A stretch of 64,000 nucleotides of DNA from CAVSMC01 sp963798655. GTDB taxonomy: Bacteria > Pseudomonadota > Gammaproteobacteria > Burkholderiales > Casimicrobiaceae. The stretch spans positions 744,001-808,000 of the forward strand of contig CAWCUH010000004.1 in NCBI GenBank assembly GCA_963798655.1. Reading direction: 5' to 3'. Below the pieces are notes generated by a model. That model saw only the letters and a list, made by a program, of their open reading frames with translations. It was not told the origin of the DNA and searched no databases. The position numbers were made by a program, and so were the translations under genes. How positions within the stretch are numbered: position 1 is the stretch's first letter; the number at the start of each line of letters is the position of its first letter. Shown piece by piece: positions 38,952 to 47,886 of the stretch.

Positions 38952-40364
38952 ATGAGTCTTTACGGGGGTCACGTGCACAGTGCTCTTAAGCTCCAATGGC
39001 TTGCAATACCCGCCATGGTGTGGTCGTGCTTGGCATTCGCGCAAACCACCGTTGAATTCCCCATTCCAACTCCGTCCAGCGAAACAGTTTCGATAACGCA
39101 GGGTCCTGACGGGAATCTGTGGTTTACCGAATCGCAGGGAAATAAAGTTGGTCGGATAACACCGTCTGGCACGATCACCGAGTTTCCCGTACCTACCCCG
39201 GCCGCCTATCCGGGTCGCATAACGCTGGGAGCCGACGGAAATCTTTGGTTCACAGAGAACCTAGTCGGCAAGATCGGGCGAATCACGCCAGCGGGCGTGA
39301 TAACTGAATACCAACTCGCCGCCGATGCCGCACCTTCGGGAATTGTCGCCGGTCCTGACGGCAACGTTTGGTTTACTGAGTCGTCGCCTCGCCGGATTGG
39401 TCGTATTACGCCCTCCGGCGCCATCACGGAGTTTCCGCTGTCTACAACGAGCGGCTGGCCCGGGGAGATCACGGTCGGGCCCGACGGCAATCTTTGGTTT
39501 ACCGAAATTGGCTTCTATTCGGGCATCGGCCGATTTACGCCAGCTGGCGCGTACGTACGTTTCCCCGTACCCGGCAATCCGACCAGCATTACAAGCGGAC
39601 CCGACGGCGCACTATGGTATGGGATCATCGCCCTATACGACATCGGCCGAATCACGACAACGGGATCGATCACAGAATTTACGGCTCCGCCGACGTTGGC
39701 GTCGCCAGAGGGCATCGTCACAGGGCCCGATGGAAACCTATGGTTTACACAAAGCCAACCGATCATAACGCGCGTTACAACAGCCGGAGTCTTCATGCAA
39801 TGCGCGATGCCTCATGGTGGTCGGCAACTGACGATTGGCCCCGACGGCAATCTTTGGGTCGCTGGCTTCAGTCAAATCGCGCGCTTCACGCTACCCACTG
39901 GCAATTGTCCGCCGCTTCCACCGCCGCCACCGCCGCCGTCGCCGACGTTCGCCATTTCCCCGGCACACCCGACCTCAACGGACGTCGTTCACATAACGAT
40001 CGACACGAGGCGTATCTGCTATCCCGTCAGCCCTACTGACGGGGTCTCCGTGGCCACAAATGGCAATGTGATCCAAATTCTAGCGAGCGTGACCTGCCCG
40101 GGCCTCATTGGTGTGCCGCCGCCCCCGTATGGCTTCACAGTGGATATCGGGCCGCTGCCGGCCGGTTCGTATGACGTGCAATTCAGCATGCGGACGGCAA
40201 CCGCCCCAGGCGTGTACGGTGCGCCCCAGTTGCTCTCAAGCGCTTCATTTCAAGTCGACGGCGTGGGCGAGCCCATCCCGGTGTTGTCGCCAGCCGCCAT
40301 AGGTTCGCTCGCGATACTGCTTGGCGTTGTTGCTCTAGCCGCCTTGCGGGAACCTTCAACGTAG
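38952..40364 (+). CDS. Exported streptogramin-lyase-like beta-propeller with IPTL-like anchor
   Basis: 470 residues from ATG 38952 (a GTG at 38973 behind GGGGG is an alternative). Signal peptide ends near 'SCLAFAQ'. Six to seven propeller repeats of the virginiamycin B lyase type: 'GPDGNLWFTE', 'GRITPSGTITEFPVPT' and variants at about 45-residue spacing. A proline-rich hinge ('PPLPPPPPPPSP') leads to a 120-residue beta domain with paired Cys, then 'IPVLSPAAIGSLAILLGVVALAALR', split as 'IPVLSPAAIGS' plus a membrane helix, resembling an IPTL-CTERM sorting signal. Probably surface-displayed; lyase activity is not implied. Confidence 0.8.
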   Translation: MSLYGGHVHSALKLQWLAIPAMVWSCLAFAQTTVEFPIPTPSSETVSITQGPDGNLWFTESQGNKVGRITPSGTITEFPVPTPAAYPGRITLGADGNLWFTENLVGKIGRITPAGVITEYQLAADAAPSGIVAGPDGNVWFTESSPRRIGRITPSGAITEFPLSTTSGWPGEITVGPDGNLWFTEIGFYSGIGRFTPAGAYVRFPVPGNPTSITSGPDGALWYGIIALYDIGRITTTGSITEFTAPPTLASPEGIVTGPDGNLWFTQSQPIITRVTTAGVFMQCAMPHGGRQLTIGPDGNLWVAGFSQIARFTLPTGNCPPLPPPPPPPSPTFAISPAHPTSTDVVHITIDTRRICYPVSPTDGVSVATNGNVIQILASVTCPGLIGVPPPPYGFTVDIGPLPAGSYDVQFSMRTATAPGVYGAPQLLSSASFQVDGVGEPIPVLSPAAIGSLAILLGVVALAALREPST

Positions 40365-40439
40365 CAGCGCATCGCTGCGATGGACGGTAATTCGACGAGA
40401 CATCAATCGTAACGCGGCCAACAAGAAGGCTGTATTGAC

Positions 40440-42089
40440 GTGAGCGCAATTTCGTTCGTTGCGATCGCCCGACGGCTCGCATTCTCCTTTGTTGCCGCGT
40501 CGCTGCTCGCGGCCGCGCACGCCTCTGCAGACGGCTGGACGGTATCCGTCGTCCAACGCGCTGACTCGCACATCATCGCGGCGACATCAGGGCAGTCGCT
40601 GTGCAGCGGAAACTTCCTGCCGCAGGTGACGATAACCGGTCAAGTCATAGAGCTGAATACGACGCTGCCGTGGCTGCTTTGCTCTCAGATTCCGATACCG
40701 TTCACCACCCCGGTCGATCTAGGAGTGCTTGCCGACGGCGACTATTCGCTCACTTGGAGCGCTGGTTACGTGCCTCCGGCGCCGTCGCCGCTGCTCGTCG
40801 CGCGGGTGCAAACTGCTTTTTCGATCGTTGGCGGAAGCCTCGCGAACGTCTCCGGCAGTGTCGGCACGTGTCTCGATTCGCCGCCGCCGATCGCGGTCGC
40901 GCCTCAGTCGGCGAGCGCGAGCGAAACGGTACAGTTGACCGTAAGCCGCGGCAACTTCATCTCGAAGCGCGTGACAGGGGCCGTTACGGGCAACACGATC
41001 GACGTCACCCTCTACGGCTACTACAACAGCTTTGCGGTCGCGCTTCCGCCGAGTTGCGGGACAGCTTTCATCGGGCCGCTTCCCGCCGGTACTTACACCG
41101 TCAACTTCTATCTCGCGGCTAGCTCGCCACCGTCTGGGCCACCAGCGTTGCAGGCATCGAGGACGTTCACGGTCTCCGAAAGCCCGCAGCAGCCGGCGTT
41201 CTCGCGTCTAGAGATCGTATCCGGCGATCGGCAAATCGCATTCGATAACTCGACGACACCGCCGCAACCCTATCGCGTGCGCGCCCTCGATGCCGCCGGG
41301 AATCCCGTCGCAGGCCTAGCGCTCTTCATCGGGCCGACGTCGTACACAGGAAAGCCAGTGCTGCTCGACGAGTTTGGATTCCGCGGATTCAATACATACG
41401 GATACGAAACACTGCTCAGCCCGGTTCCCGCCGAGTACACGGCAATCACGAACATCAACGGCGTCGCCAGCGCGCAGGGGGCGTATCGCGATCGACCGCC
41501 GGCGGCATTCGTGATCGCTGCCGCGAGCCTTTCCGGTCCCTGGTATGCGTTGCCGACGCGATTCTTCTCGGCGCTTGCGTCATCGCGCGTCCCCACCGGA
41601 CCAGTCCCTCCGACGCTCGTCATTGAGTATTTCCACTCGGGGACAAAGCATTACTTCAACACACTGGTGCAGGGCGAGATCGACCGTCTCGAAGCAGGCG
41701 ACTTCGACGGCTGGTCGCGGTCGCCGGGCTCGTTCCTCGCGTACGCCACGCCGCATGACGCGGACACGGTGCCCGTGTGCCGCTTCTTCAGCGCTCGCTA
41801 CACGGCGCACTTCTACACGGCCGATCAGGCGGAATGTCAGGCGGTGATCGATCGCTGGCCGGATATTTGGACGTTCGAAACGGGGAGCGCGTTCTACATC
41901 TATGAGCCGGACAAGGCCACAGGTCAGTGCGCCGAAGGGCTACTCCCTGTCTACCGGCTTTATAGCACTCGTAACGGCCCGAACCATCGCTACGTCACCG
42001 ACAGGACGTTGCGCGACATCATGGTGACGGCGGGCTGGATCGCCGAAGGCTACGGTCCGGACGCGGTGATGCTGTGCTCACCGAAGTAA
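40440..42089 (+). CDS. Exported protein with C-terminal DUF5648-like domain
   Basis: 549 residues from GTG 40440. Signal peptide about 1-30 ('SFVAASLLAAAHASA'). Two N-terminal Cys-containing beta domains related in pattern to the C-terminal domain of the upstream propeller ('FIGPLPAGTYTVNFYLAA' against 'IGPLPAGSYDVQFSM'), an Ig-like middle, and a C-terminal 'VIEYFHSGTKHYFNT' ... 'VCRFFSARYTAHFYTAD' ... 'VYRLYSTRNGPNHRYVTD' repeat typical of DUF5648. Likely secreted and disulfide-bonded; 75 bp after the propeller gene, so probably co-expressed. Confidence 0.8.
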   Translation: MSAISFVAIARRLAFSFVAASLLAAAHASADGWTVSVVQRADSHIIAATSGQSLCSGNFLPQVTITGQVIELNTTLPWLLCSQIPIPFTTPVDLGVLADGDYSLTWSAGYVPPAPSPLLVARVQTAFSIVGGSLANVSGSVGTCLDSPPPIAVAPQSASASETVQLTVSRGNFISKRVTGAVTGNTIDVTLYGYYNSFAVALPPSCGTAFIGPLPAGTYTVNFYLAASSPPSGPPALQASRTFTVSESPQQPAFSRLEIVSGDRQIAFDNSTTPPQPYRVRALDAAGNPVAGLALFIGPTSYTGKPVLLDEFGFRGFNTYGYETLLSPVPAEYTAITNINGVASAQGAYRDRPPAAFVIAAASLSGPWYALPTRFFSALASSRVPTGPVPPTLVIEYFHSGTKHYFNTLVQGEIDRLEAGDFDGWSRSPGSFLAYATPHDADTVPVCRFFSARYTAHFYTADQAECQAVIDRWPDIWTFETGSAFYIYEPDKATGQCAEGLLPVYRLYSTRNGPNHRYVTDRTLRDIMVTAGWIAEGYGPDAVMLCSPK

Positions 42090-42258
42090 CGGTTGGTGTG
42101 CAACTGCACCGATGCTCGCGCACTGCCGGAGCAGCGTAGCGATTTCGTAACTCGACGCGGCGTTCGTAAGTCTGTTTCGGGCTGTCTGAGGCTGCTCTTG
42201 AGAGTTGGCGTGTGCTGCAAGAGCTTGATTTAACGAACGGCTCCAACGGAGCCTACTT

Positions 42259-42305
42259 CTTTTAATCCGTTGGTCACTGGTTCAAATCCAGTACGGCCTA
42301 CCAAT
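42259..42305 (+). repeat. attR (47-bp direct repeat)
   Basis: Identical to positions 34694-34740, i.e. the 3' part of tRNA-Lys(UUU) including CCA. Flanked by unrelated sequence on both sides, so it is the far end of the island. Confidence 0.92.
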
Positions 42306-42816
42306 AGACGAATGCCTTGGCGCGCTATCTCTCGCGCGCTTCGTCGCGACCGTAGACCAAAACGTAGCAATCGGTCGAAGGGCACGGGCGGGCGCGGACT
42401 TGAACGATCGGCGCGTTGGACGATTGCGACCGGGGGACACGTCAACGTGGTCCCGAAATAGTCCGTTGGTCGTTTAGTTTCAAGTTTGCGGCGGGACACC
42501 GGCCATCACCTTGAAATTGTGGCTGTCAGTCGTAGCGCTGCGTGATTGCCACTGGCTCGGCCGACGGATCTTTTCGTCCTTCGTACGCTCAAGCAATTGA
42601 CAGCCCCGACGCGCCCGACTTGCCGATCGCGCGCAGGATACTCATGACGGTTCGACGTGCAAGCGTCATCTCGCGGTGTCGCGACGTTGCGAGCGCGATG
42701 TGGCGCGTCACGGTCGGCTTGACGATCTTCGACGACCGCAACTTCCAGCGCGACCCGAAGAGCAGATGGTTGCGCGAGGTTGTCGCGAGCTTGTTCACGC
42801 CGATCGGAGAGTCACG
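42306..42816. other. No recognisable gene
   Basis: Between attR and the FAD monooxygenase gene. An open frame at 42542-42820 (+) is Arg/Ser-rich with a plausible helical end ('DPKSRWLREVVASLF') but no family; it could be the remnant of a regulator gene cut by the island. Confidence 0.45.
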
Positions 42817-44289
42817 ATGAGCGAGCATGCGGTGGTTATCGTCGGGTGCGGTCCGACGGGGCTGATGTTGGCGGGCGAGCTCGCATTGGCTGGGGTCGAT
42901 GTCGCCATTGTCGAGCGGCGCGCCAGCCCAGAGCTCATCGGCTCGCGCGCAGGCGGTCTGCATTCGCGCACGATCGAAGTGCTCGATCAGCGCGGCATCG
43001 CCGATCGGTTCCTCGCGCAGGGGCAGGTATATCCGGTCGTGCGCTTTCACATGATCCCCTTGGACATCAGCGACTTTCCCACCCGCCACAACTACGTCCT
43101 CGGGCTCACGCAGAATCACATCGAGCGCATTCTTGCCGAATGGGTCGGCGAGCTGGCGGTGACGATCCATCGCGGGCGTGAAGTGACGCGATTCGCGCAG
43201 CACCATGCCGGCGTCGACGTCGCGCTCTCCGACGGTCAGTCGCTCCGGGCGGAGTATCTCGTCGGCTGCGATGGCGGCCGCAGCGTGATTCGCAAGGCGG
43301 CCGGCATCGAGTTCGCGGGGTGGGATCCGACGATGAGCTGGCTGATCGCCGAAGCCCCGATGGACGAAGAGCCGAAATGGGGATTTCACCACGATGCGCT
43401 CGGCATCCATGCGATCGCCAGGGCGGAGGGTGGGTCGGCCCGGCTCGTGCTGACCGAACGGCAGCTGCGACTCGACGGCGAACCCACGCTGCGCGATGTG
43501 AGCGAGGCGCTCGTCGCCGTCTACGGGACGGATTACGGCATCCACAGTCCGACGTGGATCTCGAGGTTCACGGACATGACGCGTCAGGCTGCCGCTTACC
43601 GCGACCGACGCGTCCTGCTCGCCGGCGATGCCGCGCACGTGCATCCTCCAATCGGTGGACAGGGCCTTAACATCGGCGTGCAGGATGCGGTGAACCTCGG
43701 ATGGAAGCTCGCTCAGGTGGTCAAGCGGACATCACCCGAAAGCCTGCTCGATACCTACCACGCCGAGCGCCACCCGGTCGCTGCGCGCGTATTGCGCAAC
43801 ACGATGGCGCAGGTTGCGCTTCGTCGTACGGACGACCGCACCAAGGCCTTGGGCGACACCGTTTCCGAATTCCTCGGCATGGACGAGCCACGCAGACGAG
43901 TCGCTGCGCAGATGTCCGGTCTCGATATTCATTACGACTTAGGCGGGGGGCACCCGCTGCTCGGACGCCGCATGCCCGATCTCGACTTGGTCACCGCCGA
44001 CGGCCCGCTGCGGGTCTTCAGCTTGCTGCACGATGCCCGGCCCGCGCTGCTCAACCTCGGTGAGCCCGGCGGCTTCGACATCACTCCATGGGCCGATCGG
44101 GTTCAGTTCGTCGACGCCAGGTGCGTTGGTACATGGGAGCTTCCGTCACTTGGGCCGGTCGCTGCTCCGACCGCCGTTTTGATTCGGCCCGACGGATATG
44201 TGGCGTGGGTGGGAGACCTGAATCAGCCGGGGCTCGCCGACGCGCTGATCACCTGGTTCGGACCGCCTGCCGTTGGAGCAGTGCCGTAG
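42817..44289 (+). CDS. Class A FAD-dependent monooxygenase
   Basis: 490 residues from ATG 42817 (GGAGA 7 bp upstream). FAD motifs: 'VIVGCGPTGLMLAGELALAGVDVAIVERR', 'VGCDGGRSVIRKAAGI' (DG motif) and 'LLAGDAAHVHPPIGGQGLNIGVQDAVNLGWKLA' (GD motif). C-terminal thioredoxin-like domain ('AVLIRPDGYVAWVGD'). This is the aromatic-hydroxylase/polyketide-hydroxylase/Rox-type group that hydroxylates phenolic or drug-like substrates with NAD(P)H and O2. Intact; substrate unknown. Confidence 0.9.
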   Translation: MSEHAVVIVGCGPTGLMLAGELALAGVDVAIVERRASPELIGSRAGGLHSRTIEVLDQRGIADRFLAQGQVYPVVRFHMIPLDISDFPTRHNYVLGLTQNHIERILAEWVGELAVTIHRGREVTRFAQHHAGVDVALSDGQSLRAEYLVGCDGGRSVIRKAAGIEFAGWDPTMSWLIAEAPMDEEPKWGFHHDALGIHAIARAEGGSARLVLTERQLRLDGEPTLRDVSEALVAVYGTDYGIHSPTWISRFTDMTRQAAAYRDRRVLLAGDAAHVHPPIGGQGLNIGVQDAVNLGWKLAQVVKRTSPESLLDTYHAERHPVAARVLRNTMAQVALRRTDDRTKALGDTVSEFLGMDEPRRRVAAQMSGLDIHYDLGGGHPLLGRRMPDLDLVTADGPLRVFSLLHDARPALLNLGEPGGFDITPWADRVQFVDARCVGTWELPSLGPVAAPTAVLIRPDGYVAWVGDLNQPGLADALITWFGPPAVGAVP

Positions 44290-44337
44290 TTCTTCCGAAC
44301 GCCAATCAGCTCCACAGACGCCGCGGCAACGGTCCCA

Positions 44338-45171
44338 TCATGCGTTGATCAACGGAAGAAGCACGCCGAACAGCACGCTCGCACCATCCATCAGCGCGTG
44401 TGCAATCGCGAGCGGAACCAACCGGCGAAATCGCAGATACAAAGACGTTATGAAGATCGATTGCGGCACCGACGACACCAGGCGAAAGGCCATGTACTTC
44501 GAATCGAAGGTCAACGGCATGAACGCGTGCTGCAGCGACCAGCTGAACGCTACCAACACGATCGCCAGGCTCGTGCTCCGACCAAGAACCTGGAAGCGGG
44601 GTGCCAGATAGCCGTTATAGGTCATCTGCTCGGTCAGCCCCCAAATGAACGGCCACACCAGCACGCCATATAGAGCGGCCGGCAATGGCAAGCGCCCAAA
44701 GAGGTACGGCGGCGTGAGCGTCCCGTACAAGAGCCAACCGGCCGCGTAGATGCCGCCAAGAACGAACACGAGGCTCGCCGGGACAAGCGCCAGGCCGAGA
44801 AGCACGTCGCGGACGAGGCGCGTCCGCTCGAAGCCGACAAGATCGAGCAGACCGATTCCCTCGCGGCGCGTGAGTCGCCATAGAAGCGCCAGGCATCCGG
44901 CGTCGATCAATGTCCCGTACACCGGCAGCCACGGTTCGGCGTCATGCCATGGAGTGGGCGACGCCCGCAGGGCAAACACGGCTGCGACAACGGCTTGCGC
45001 TCCGACGGCACAGGCTGTGCGCGCAAACAGCATCAGCGCCGGGCCTCGCCACGTCAGCAGTGCTGCCTGCCGCCGCTCGAGGAGGGCTTCGCGGGAATTC
45101 GGAGCCACGAATGGATCCGCAGAATGTGGCGGCCCGCGGCCGTCATCCACCCGTCGGAGGGGCGCCTCCAT
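44338..45171 (-). CDS. CPBP-family membrane protein
   Basis: 277 residues, about seven membrane helices. 'PFIWGLTEQMTYNGYLAPRF' aligns with the EExxxR active-site motif of CPBP (ABI) intramembrane proteases but reads EQ...N; 'FSWSLQHAFMP' and 'AIAHALMDG' match motifs 2 and 3 with their His residues. Loss of the second Glu and the Arg makes protease activity doubtful. The start at 45171 overlaps the end of the FAD pseudogene; a later Met is possible. Confidence 0.75.
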   Translation of the reverse strand: MEAPLRRVDDGRGPPHSADPFVAPNSREALLERRQAALLTWRGPALMLFARTACAVGAQAVVAAVFALRASPTPWHDAEPWLPVYGTLIDAGCLALLWRLTRREGIGLLDLVGFERTRLVRDVLLGLALVPASLVFVLGGIYAAGWLLYGTLTPPYLFGRLPLPAALYGVLVWPFIWGLTEQMTYNGYLAPRFQVLGRSTSLAIVLVAFSWSLQHAFMPLTFDSKYMAFRLVSSVPQSIFITSLYLRFRRLVPLAIAHALMDGASVLFGVLLPLINA

Positions 45172-45864
45172 CCCAGTAGTCGGGGATCTCGACGTCGTCG
45201 CGTACGGTGCTGCCGAGGAATAGATCGGCGAAGACGGGAATTCGAATCAGCTCGGTGGCGACATTGCGAAACGCGATGCCCGCGCGCGTCGCAGGCGCGA
45301 ACGAAGAAGCGAATTTCGCCGCTGCCTTCTGCTTTCGTTCGACGAACGGCATCAGGCGTCGCTCGTAGCGCGCGAACGCCGCCGCATGATCGCCGGCACA
45401 GGCGCGAAGCTCGCCTGCGAGCACGTACGCTTCCGCCATCGCCGATCCGTGAACCTTCGCCGGCAAGCAGCGACACACAGGCGCCCGCATCGCCGATGAG
45501 CGCGATGCGCCCCTTCGTCCATCGATCCATTCGAATCTGGCTGACGCGATCGAAGTAGACGTCGTCGACATGTTCCATCGCGGTGAGGATGCGCGCAGAT
45601 TCCCAGCCGACGCCGGCGAACACTCGCGCGAGCGCGGAATTGCGGTCCTGTGCGCTCGCAAACGTGCACGAGCCCAGATACTCGTCGCGAAACGCGAACA
45701 GAAAGAGCGTCGTATCGCCGCGCATCGCAAAGCGCGAGATCTGCGTAGCCGCCGCTGCGAAGACGCGACGACTCGTCGACCAGCAGCACCTCGTGACCCG
45801 ACGCCCGCAGCCAGTATGCAAGCGTCGGACCCGCGATCCCGGCGCGGTTGATCGCGATCTTCAT
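45143..45864 (-). pseudogene. FAD-dependent oxidoreductase, decayed
   Basis: The N-terminus 'MKIAINRAGIAGPTLAYWLRASGHEVLLVDES' begins in one frame at 45864. The middle ('TTLFLFAFRDEYLGSC', 'RMDRWTKGRIALIGDAGACVSLLAGEGS', the GD motif) is in a second frame. The C-terminus ('AMAEAYVLAGELRACAGDHAAAFARYERRLMPFVERKQ') is in a third. About 130 residues between the first two parts are missing. Clearly inactivated by a deletion and at least one frameshift. Confidence 0.85.
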
Positions 45865-46248
45865 GAGCGACCCTGCGAGAGCTCGTGACGATCACTGCAG
45901 CGATGCGCGGACGCGCATCGTGGAGCGACGGTGAACCTGTAAAGGACGAGCCGTCATTCGCCTTTCGGTGCGGTGCCGCCGTCAACGGATCTTGTTTGGA
46001 CCTTTCCATTCGCCGGCCGTTTCCGATGCCTTGACGCGCTCCCGCACGGTTTTTGTCCCGTGTGCGTTACAAGCTGTCATGCCGAGCCGTCGCGACACGT
46101 GTCGGTTGGATTTACGGTTCCGTCCTGTGGCGCAGGCCGTGGCGCACGCAAGTCGCTGAAGCACTTGGACTTCGTCGATCGAGGAACGGGTCTTGCTGAT
46201 AGTTGAAGCGCAAGGCCGCGTACGACACAGACACCTTCGCGAGGGACC
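45865..46248. other. No recognisable gene
   Basis: About 380 bp between the FAD pseudogene and the small protein gene. No coding frame with normal composition on either strand; no RNA gene seen. Confidence 0.5.
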
Positions 46249-46419
46249 ATGAAATCGATCCTCGATCGCTCCTTCCGCTACACGACCAGCGCGAACACCG
46301 ACCTGCGCAAGACGTTCGCCCGCATCCGCCGCGAGCAACGCCAGCAGGCGAAGCCGGCCGGCGACAATCCGAGCAAGGTCTTCGCCATCGGCGAGCGCAA
46401 GCGCGTCGCTGCAACGTGA
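46249..46419 (+). CDS. Small conserved basic protein
   Basis: 56 residues: 'MKSILDRSFRYTTSANTDL' followed by 'RKTFARIRREQRQQ' and a tail ending 'GERKRVAAT'. GAGGGACC just upstream of the ATG. Proteins beginning 'MKSILDxxFRYxxSxxTDLRKTFARIRRE' are, to my recollection, frequent in betaproteobacteria and unannotated. Too short to stand out among longer open frames, but start, RBS and terminator at 46474 frame a plausible transcript. Confidence 0.65.
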   Translation: MKSILDRSFRYTTSANTDLRKTFARIRREQRQQAKPAGDNPSKVFAIGERKRVAAT

Positions 46420-46473
46420 CGTTTGACATCGAACCGGAGAGGCATTCCGGCAGTCGTTGGTGGGTGGTGAGTC

Positions 46474-46506
46474 TCGGCCCCGAGCAAGTCTCGGGGCTCT
46501 TTTTGA
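46474..46506 (+). terminator. Rho-independent terminator
   Basis: GCCCCGAG (46477-46484), loop CAAGT, CTCGGGGC (46490-46497), then TCTTTTTG. Terminates the small-protein transcript. Confidence 0.85.
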
Positions 46507-46566
46507 CGCCGGCGCAGCGAGCGCGACGCGCGGTGCGCGCGGCGGTGTAGACGAGGACATTCGATC

Positions 46567-46755
46567 TTGGCCGACAATCCTTCGAAGCCCGCTGAGTTCC
46601 ATCGGATGACGGCGGCCGAGTTCGCGCGACTCAGCTCGTCGCGACAGCTGGCGTTGCTCGCGATACGCCGCGCGCAAGTGAGCAGTCGCAAGGCGATTTC
46701 CGCGACGGCCGTCAACAGGCGACACGACGATTCGCGCGACGCATCGACGCGCTGA
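46567..46755 (+). CDS. Possible small protein
   Basis: 62 residues from TTG 46567: 'ADNPSKPAEFHRMTAAEFARLSSSRQLALLAIRRAQ', then a basic Ser/Arg/Asp tail. No family and no strong ribosome-binding site; included as tentative because the first 35 residues have helical, balanced composition. Confidence 0.3.
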   Translation: MADNPSKPAEFHRMTAAEFARLSSSRQLALLAIRRAQVSSRKAISATAVNRRHDDSRDASTR

Positions 46756-47044
46756 TCGCCCCGTTGAGCGGCGTCGCCGCTCGCGTGCGCCGACGCTCGT
46801 CGGCGCATCAGCGCTTCACCGTGCACGCGGTCGGCGAGCTTGCTGCGGCCATCGACGAGGATCACCGCGCGATCGCCGCGCAAGCACCCTCCGGTGATCG
46901 GTGACGGCATTCATGCGCGAATGAAAGTCGCGATTGGCAGCGTCTCGCCGCGGTCCTTCGACCGCATCGCAACGTCGAGAAGCATAAAACGGCGGCTCGA
47001 CGCGAACACAATCCGGGACAGTACCGCCGACCGCGCATCCGGGC
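46756..47044. other. No recognisable gene
   Basis: Spacer before the tRNA-Lys(CUU) promoter; nothing recognisable on either strand. Confidence 0.5.
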
Positions 47045-47050
47045 TATAAT
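47045..47050 (+). promoter_or_regulatory. tRNA-Lys(CUU) promoter -10 box
   Basis: TATAAT preceded by GGGC, about 50 bp before the tRNA. Confidence 0.5.
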
Positions 47051-47099
47051 TGTCGGCTGCCGCGCCACCCACAAAGCGTCGCGGCGCCCGCCTGTTTCC

Positions 47100-47175
47100 G
47101 GGCCGTTAGCTCAGCTGGTAGAGCAGCGGACTCTTAATCCGTTGGTCGTAGGTTCGATCCCTACACGGCCTACCA
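47100..47175 (+). tRNA. tRNA-Lys(CUU)
   Basis: 76 bases with encoded CCA. Acceptor GGGCCGT/ACGGCCT, D-arm GCTC...GAGC, anticodon stem GCGGA/TCCGT with loop CTCTTAA (anticodon CTT), T-arm GTAGGTTCGATCCCTAC. Nearly the same body as tRNA-Lys(UUU) at 34662. Confidence 0.97.
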
Positions 47176-47176
47176 A
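47159..47176 (+). repeat. 18-bp direct repeat (tRNA 3' end), copy 1
   Basis: CCCTACACGGCCTACCAA at the tRNA 3' end; the second copy is at 47844-47861, outside any tRNA. Consistent with an attachment-site duplication from a decayed island. Confidence 0.8.
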
Positions 47177-47182
47177 TGAATC

Positions 47183-47220
47183 AAGGGGCTCGCGTTTGCG
47201 CGCGGGCCCTTCGCATTTTT
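47183..47220 (+). terminator. tRNA terminator
   Basis: AAGGG(G)CTCGCG, loop TTTG, CGCGCGGG/CCCTT, then CGCATTTTT. Confidence 0.65.
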
Positions 47221-47281
47221 CATCTCAGCGGCTCGTCGCCTCCCCGAGGACGGCGCCGAGCCCGCATTCGACGGGAGCGCT

Positions 47282-47542
47282 ATGAAGGAAGACGTCCTGC
47301 AATGCCTCAAGAAGTACGGTCAGCGGCTGGACCTCGAGATCGCCGCGGAGATGCGCGTGCCGCTCGCGAAGGTGCGCAGCGGTCTCGCCGAGCTGAGCGC
47401 GACCGGCGCCGTCGTCGTGTGCTCGCTGACGCGCTACGAGGGCGGGAAGACGATCGAGGCGCTGCAGTGCCGGCTGTCGGGGTACACGCCGAAGCCGGCG
47501 CCGGGGAGGAAGCCGCAGCCGCAGGCGGGCAAGGGGCGGTAG
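47282..47542 (+). CDS. Small winged-helix-like protein
   Basis: 86 residues. 'MKEDVLQCLKKYGQRLDLEIAAEMRVPLAKVRSGLAELSATGAVVVCSLTRYEGG' has the layout of a winged helix (helix, helix, recognition helix, wing), with a basic Pro-rich tail 'KPAPGRKPQPQAGKGR'. Possibly a DNA-binding regulator. GGGAG upstream. It lies between the two copies of the 18-bp repeat. Confidence 0.65.
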   Translation: MKEDVLQCLKKYGQRLDLEIAAEMRVPLAKVRSGLAELSATGAVVVCSLTRYEGGKTIEALQCRLSGYTPKPAPGRKPQPQAGKGR

Positions 47543-47843
47543 GCGATACAAGCGCCGACCGCCATTCGGCTTAAGGGTCTCGTCTGGGGTCGTCCGAGAC
47601 GTCGAACTCGCGGCACAGCACGGCGATTTTCTCGTCCCGAACAGGCGTTTAGCCCTCGTCCTCCGGTTTACCGCAACTCGCTGAACACGCGCTATAGAGG
47701 CGCACCGCCGTACAAACTCTTCCGCAGACATACTACCCCGCGACGCGGCACACTCGGGGCACATTGAGATCGCTTACACGACGCAATCTGCAGCAGCTCG
47801 ACCGCGCGAATAACGTGTAGCCCAATATCGCCGTTCAGCGCGG
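47543..47843. other. Gene-free island remnant
   Basis: No convincing frame. It ends at the second copy of the tRNA-derived repeat. Confidence 0.45.
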
Positions 47844-47861
47844 CCCTACACGGCCTACCAA
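47844..47861 (+). repeat. 18-bp direct repeat, copy 2
   Basis: CCCTACACGGCCTACCAA again, followed as at the tRNA by an AAGGGG...CCCCTT hairpin. It is next to the 3' end of the integrase remnant, exactly like attL beside the intact integrase at 34740. Confidence 0.8.
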
Positions 47862-47886
47862 ACACCTCAAGGGGTTGGCGTTCGCG

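Larger units (their letters stand above)
34694..42305. mobile_element. Integrative element at tRNA-Lys(UUU)
   Basis: About 7.6 kb bounded by 47-bp perfect direct repeats (34694-34740 inside the tRNA gene, 42259-42305). Contents: tyrosine integrase, HTH protein, second tyrosine recombinase-like protein, a hairpin-rich gene-free region, one small ORF and two exported proteins. No replication or conjugation genes are visible, so it is probably a satellite-like or mobilisable island. Confidence 0.9.

Noticed and set aside
34694..42305. CRISPR array or phage structural genes in the island
   Set aside because: No regularly spaced direct repeats and no capsid, terminase or tail proteins; the repeats seen are tRNA-derived att sites and hairpins.
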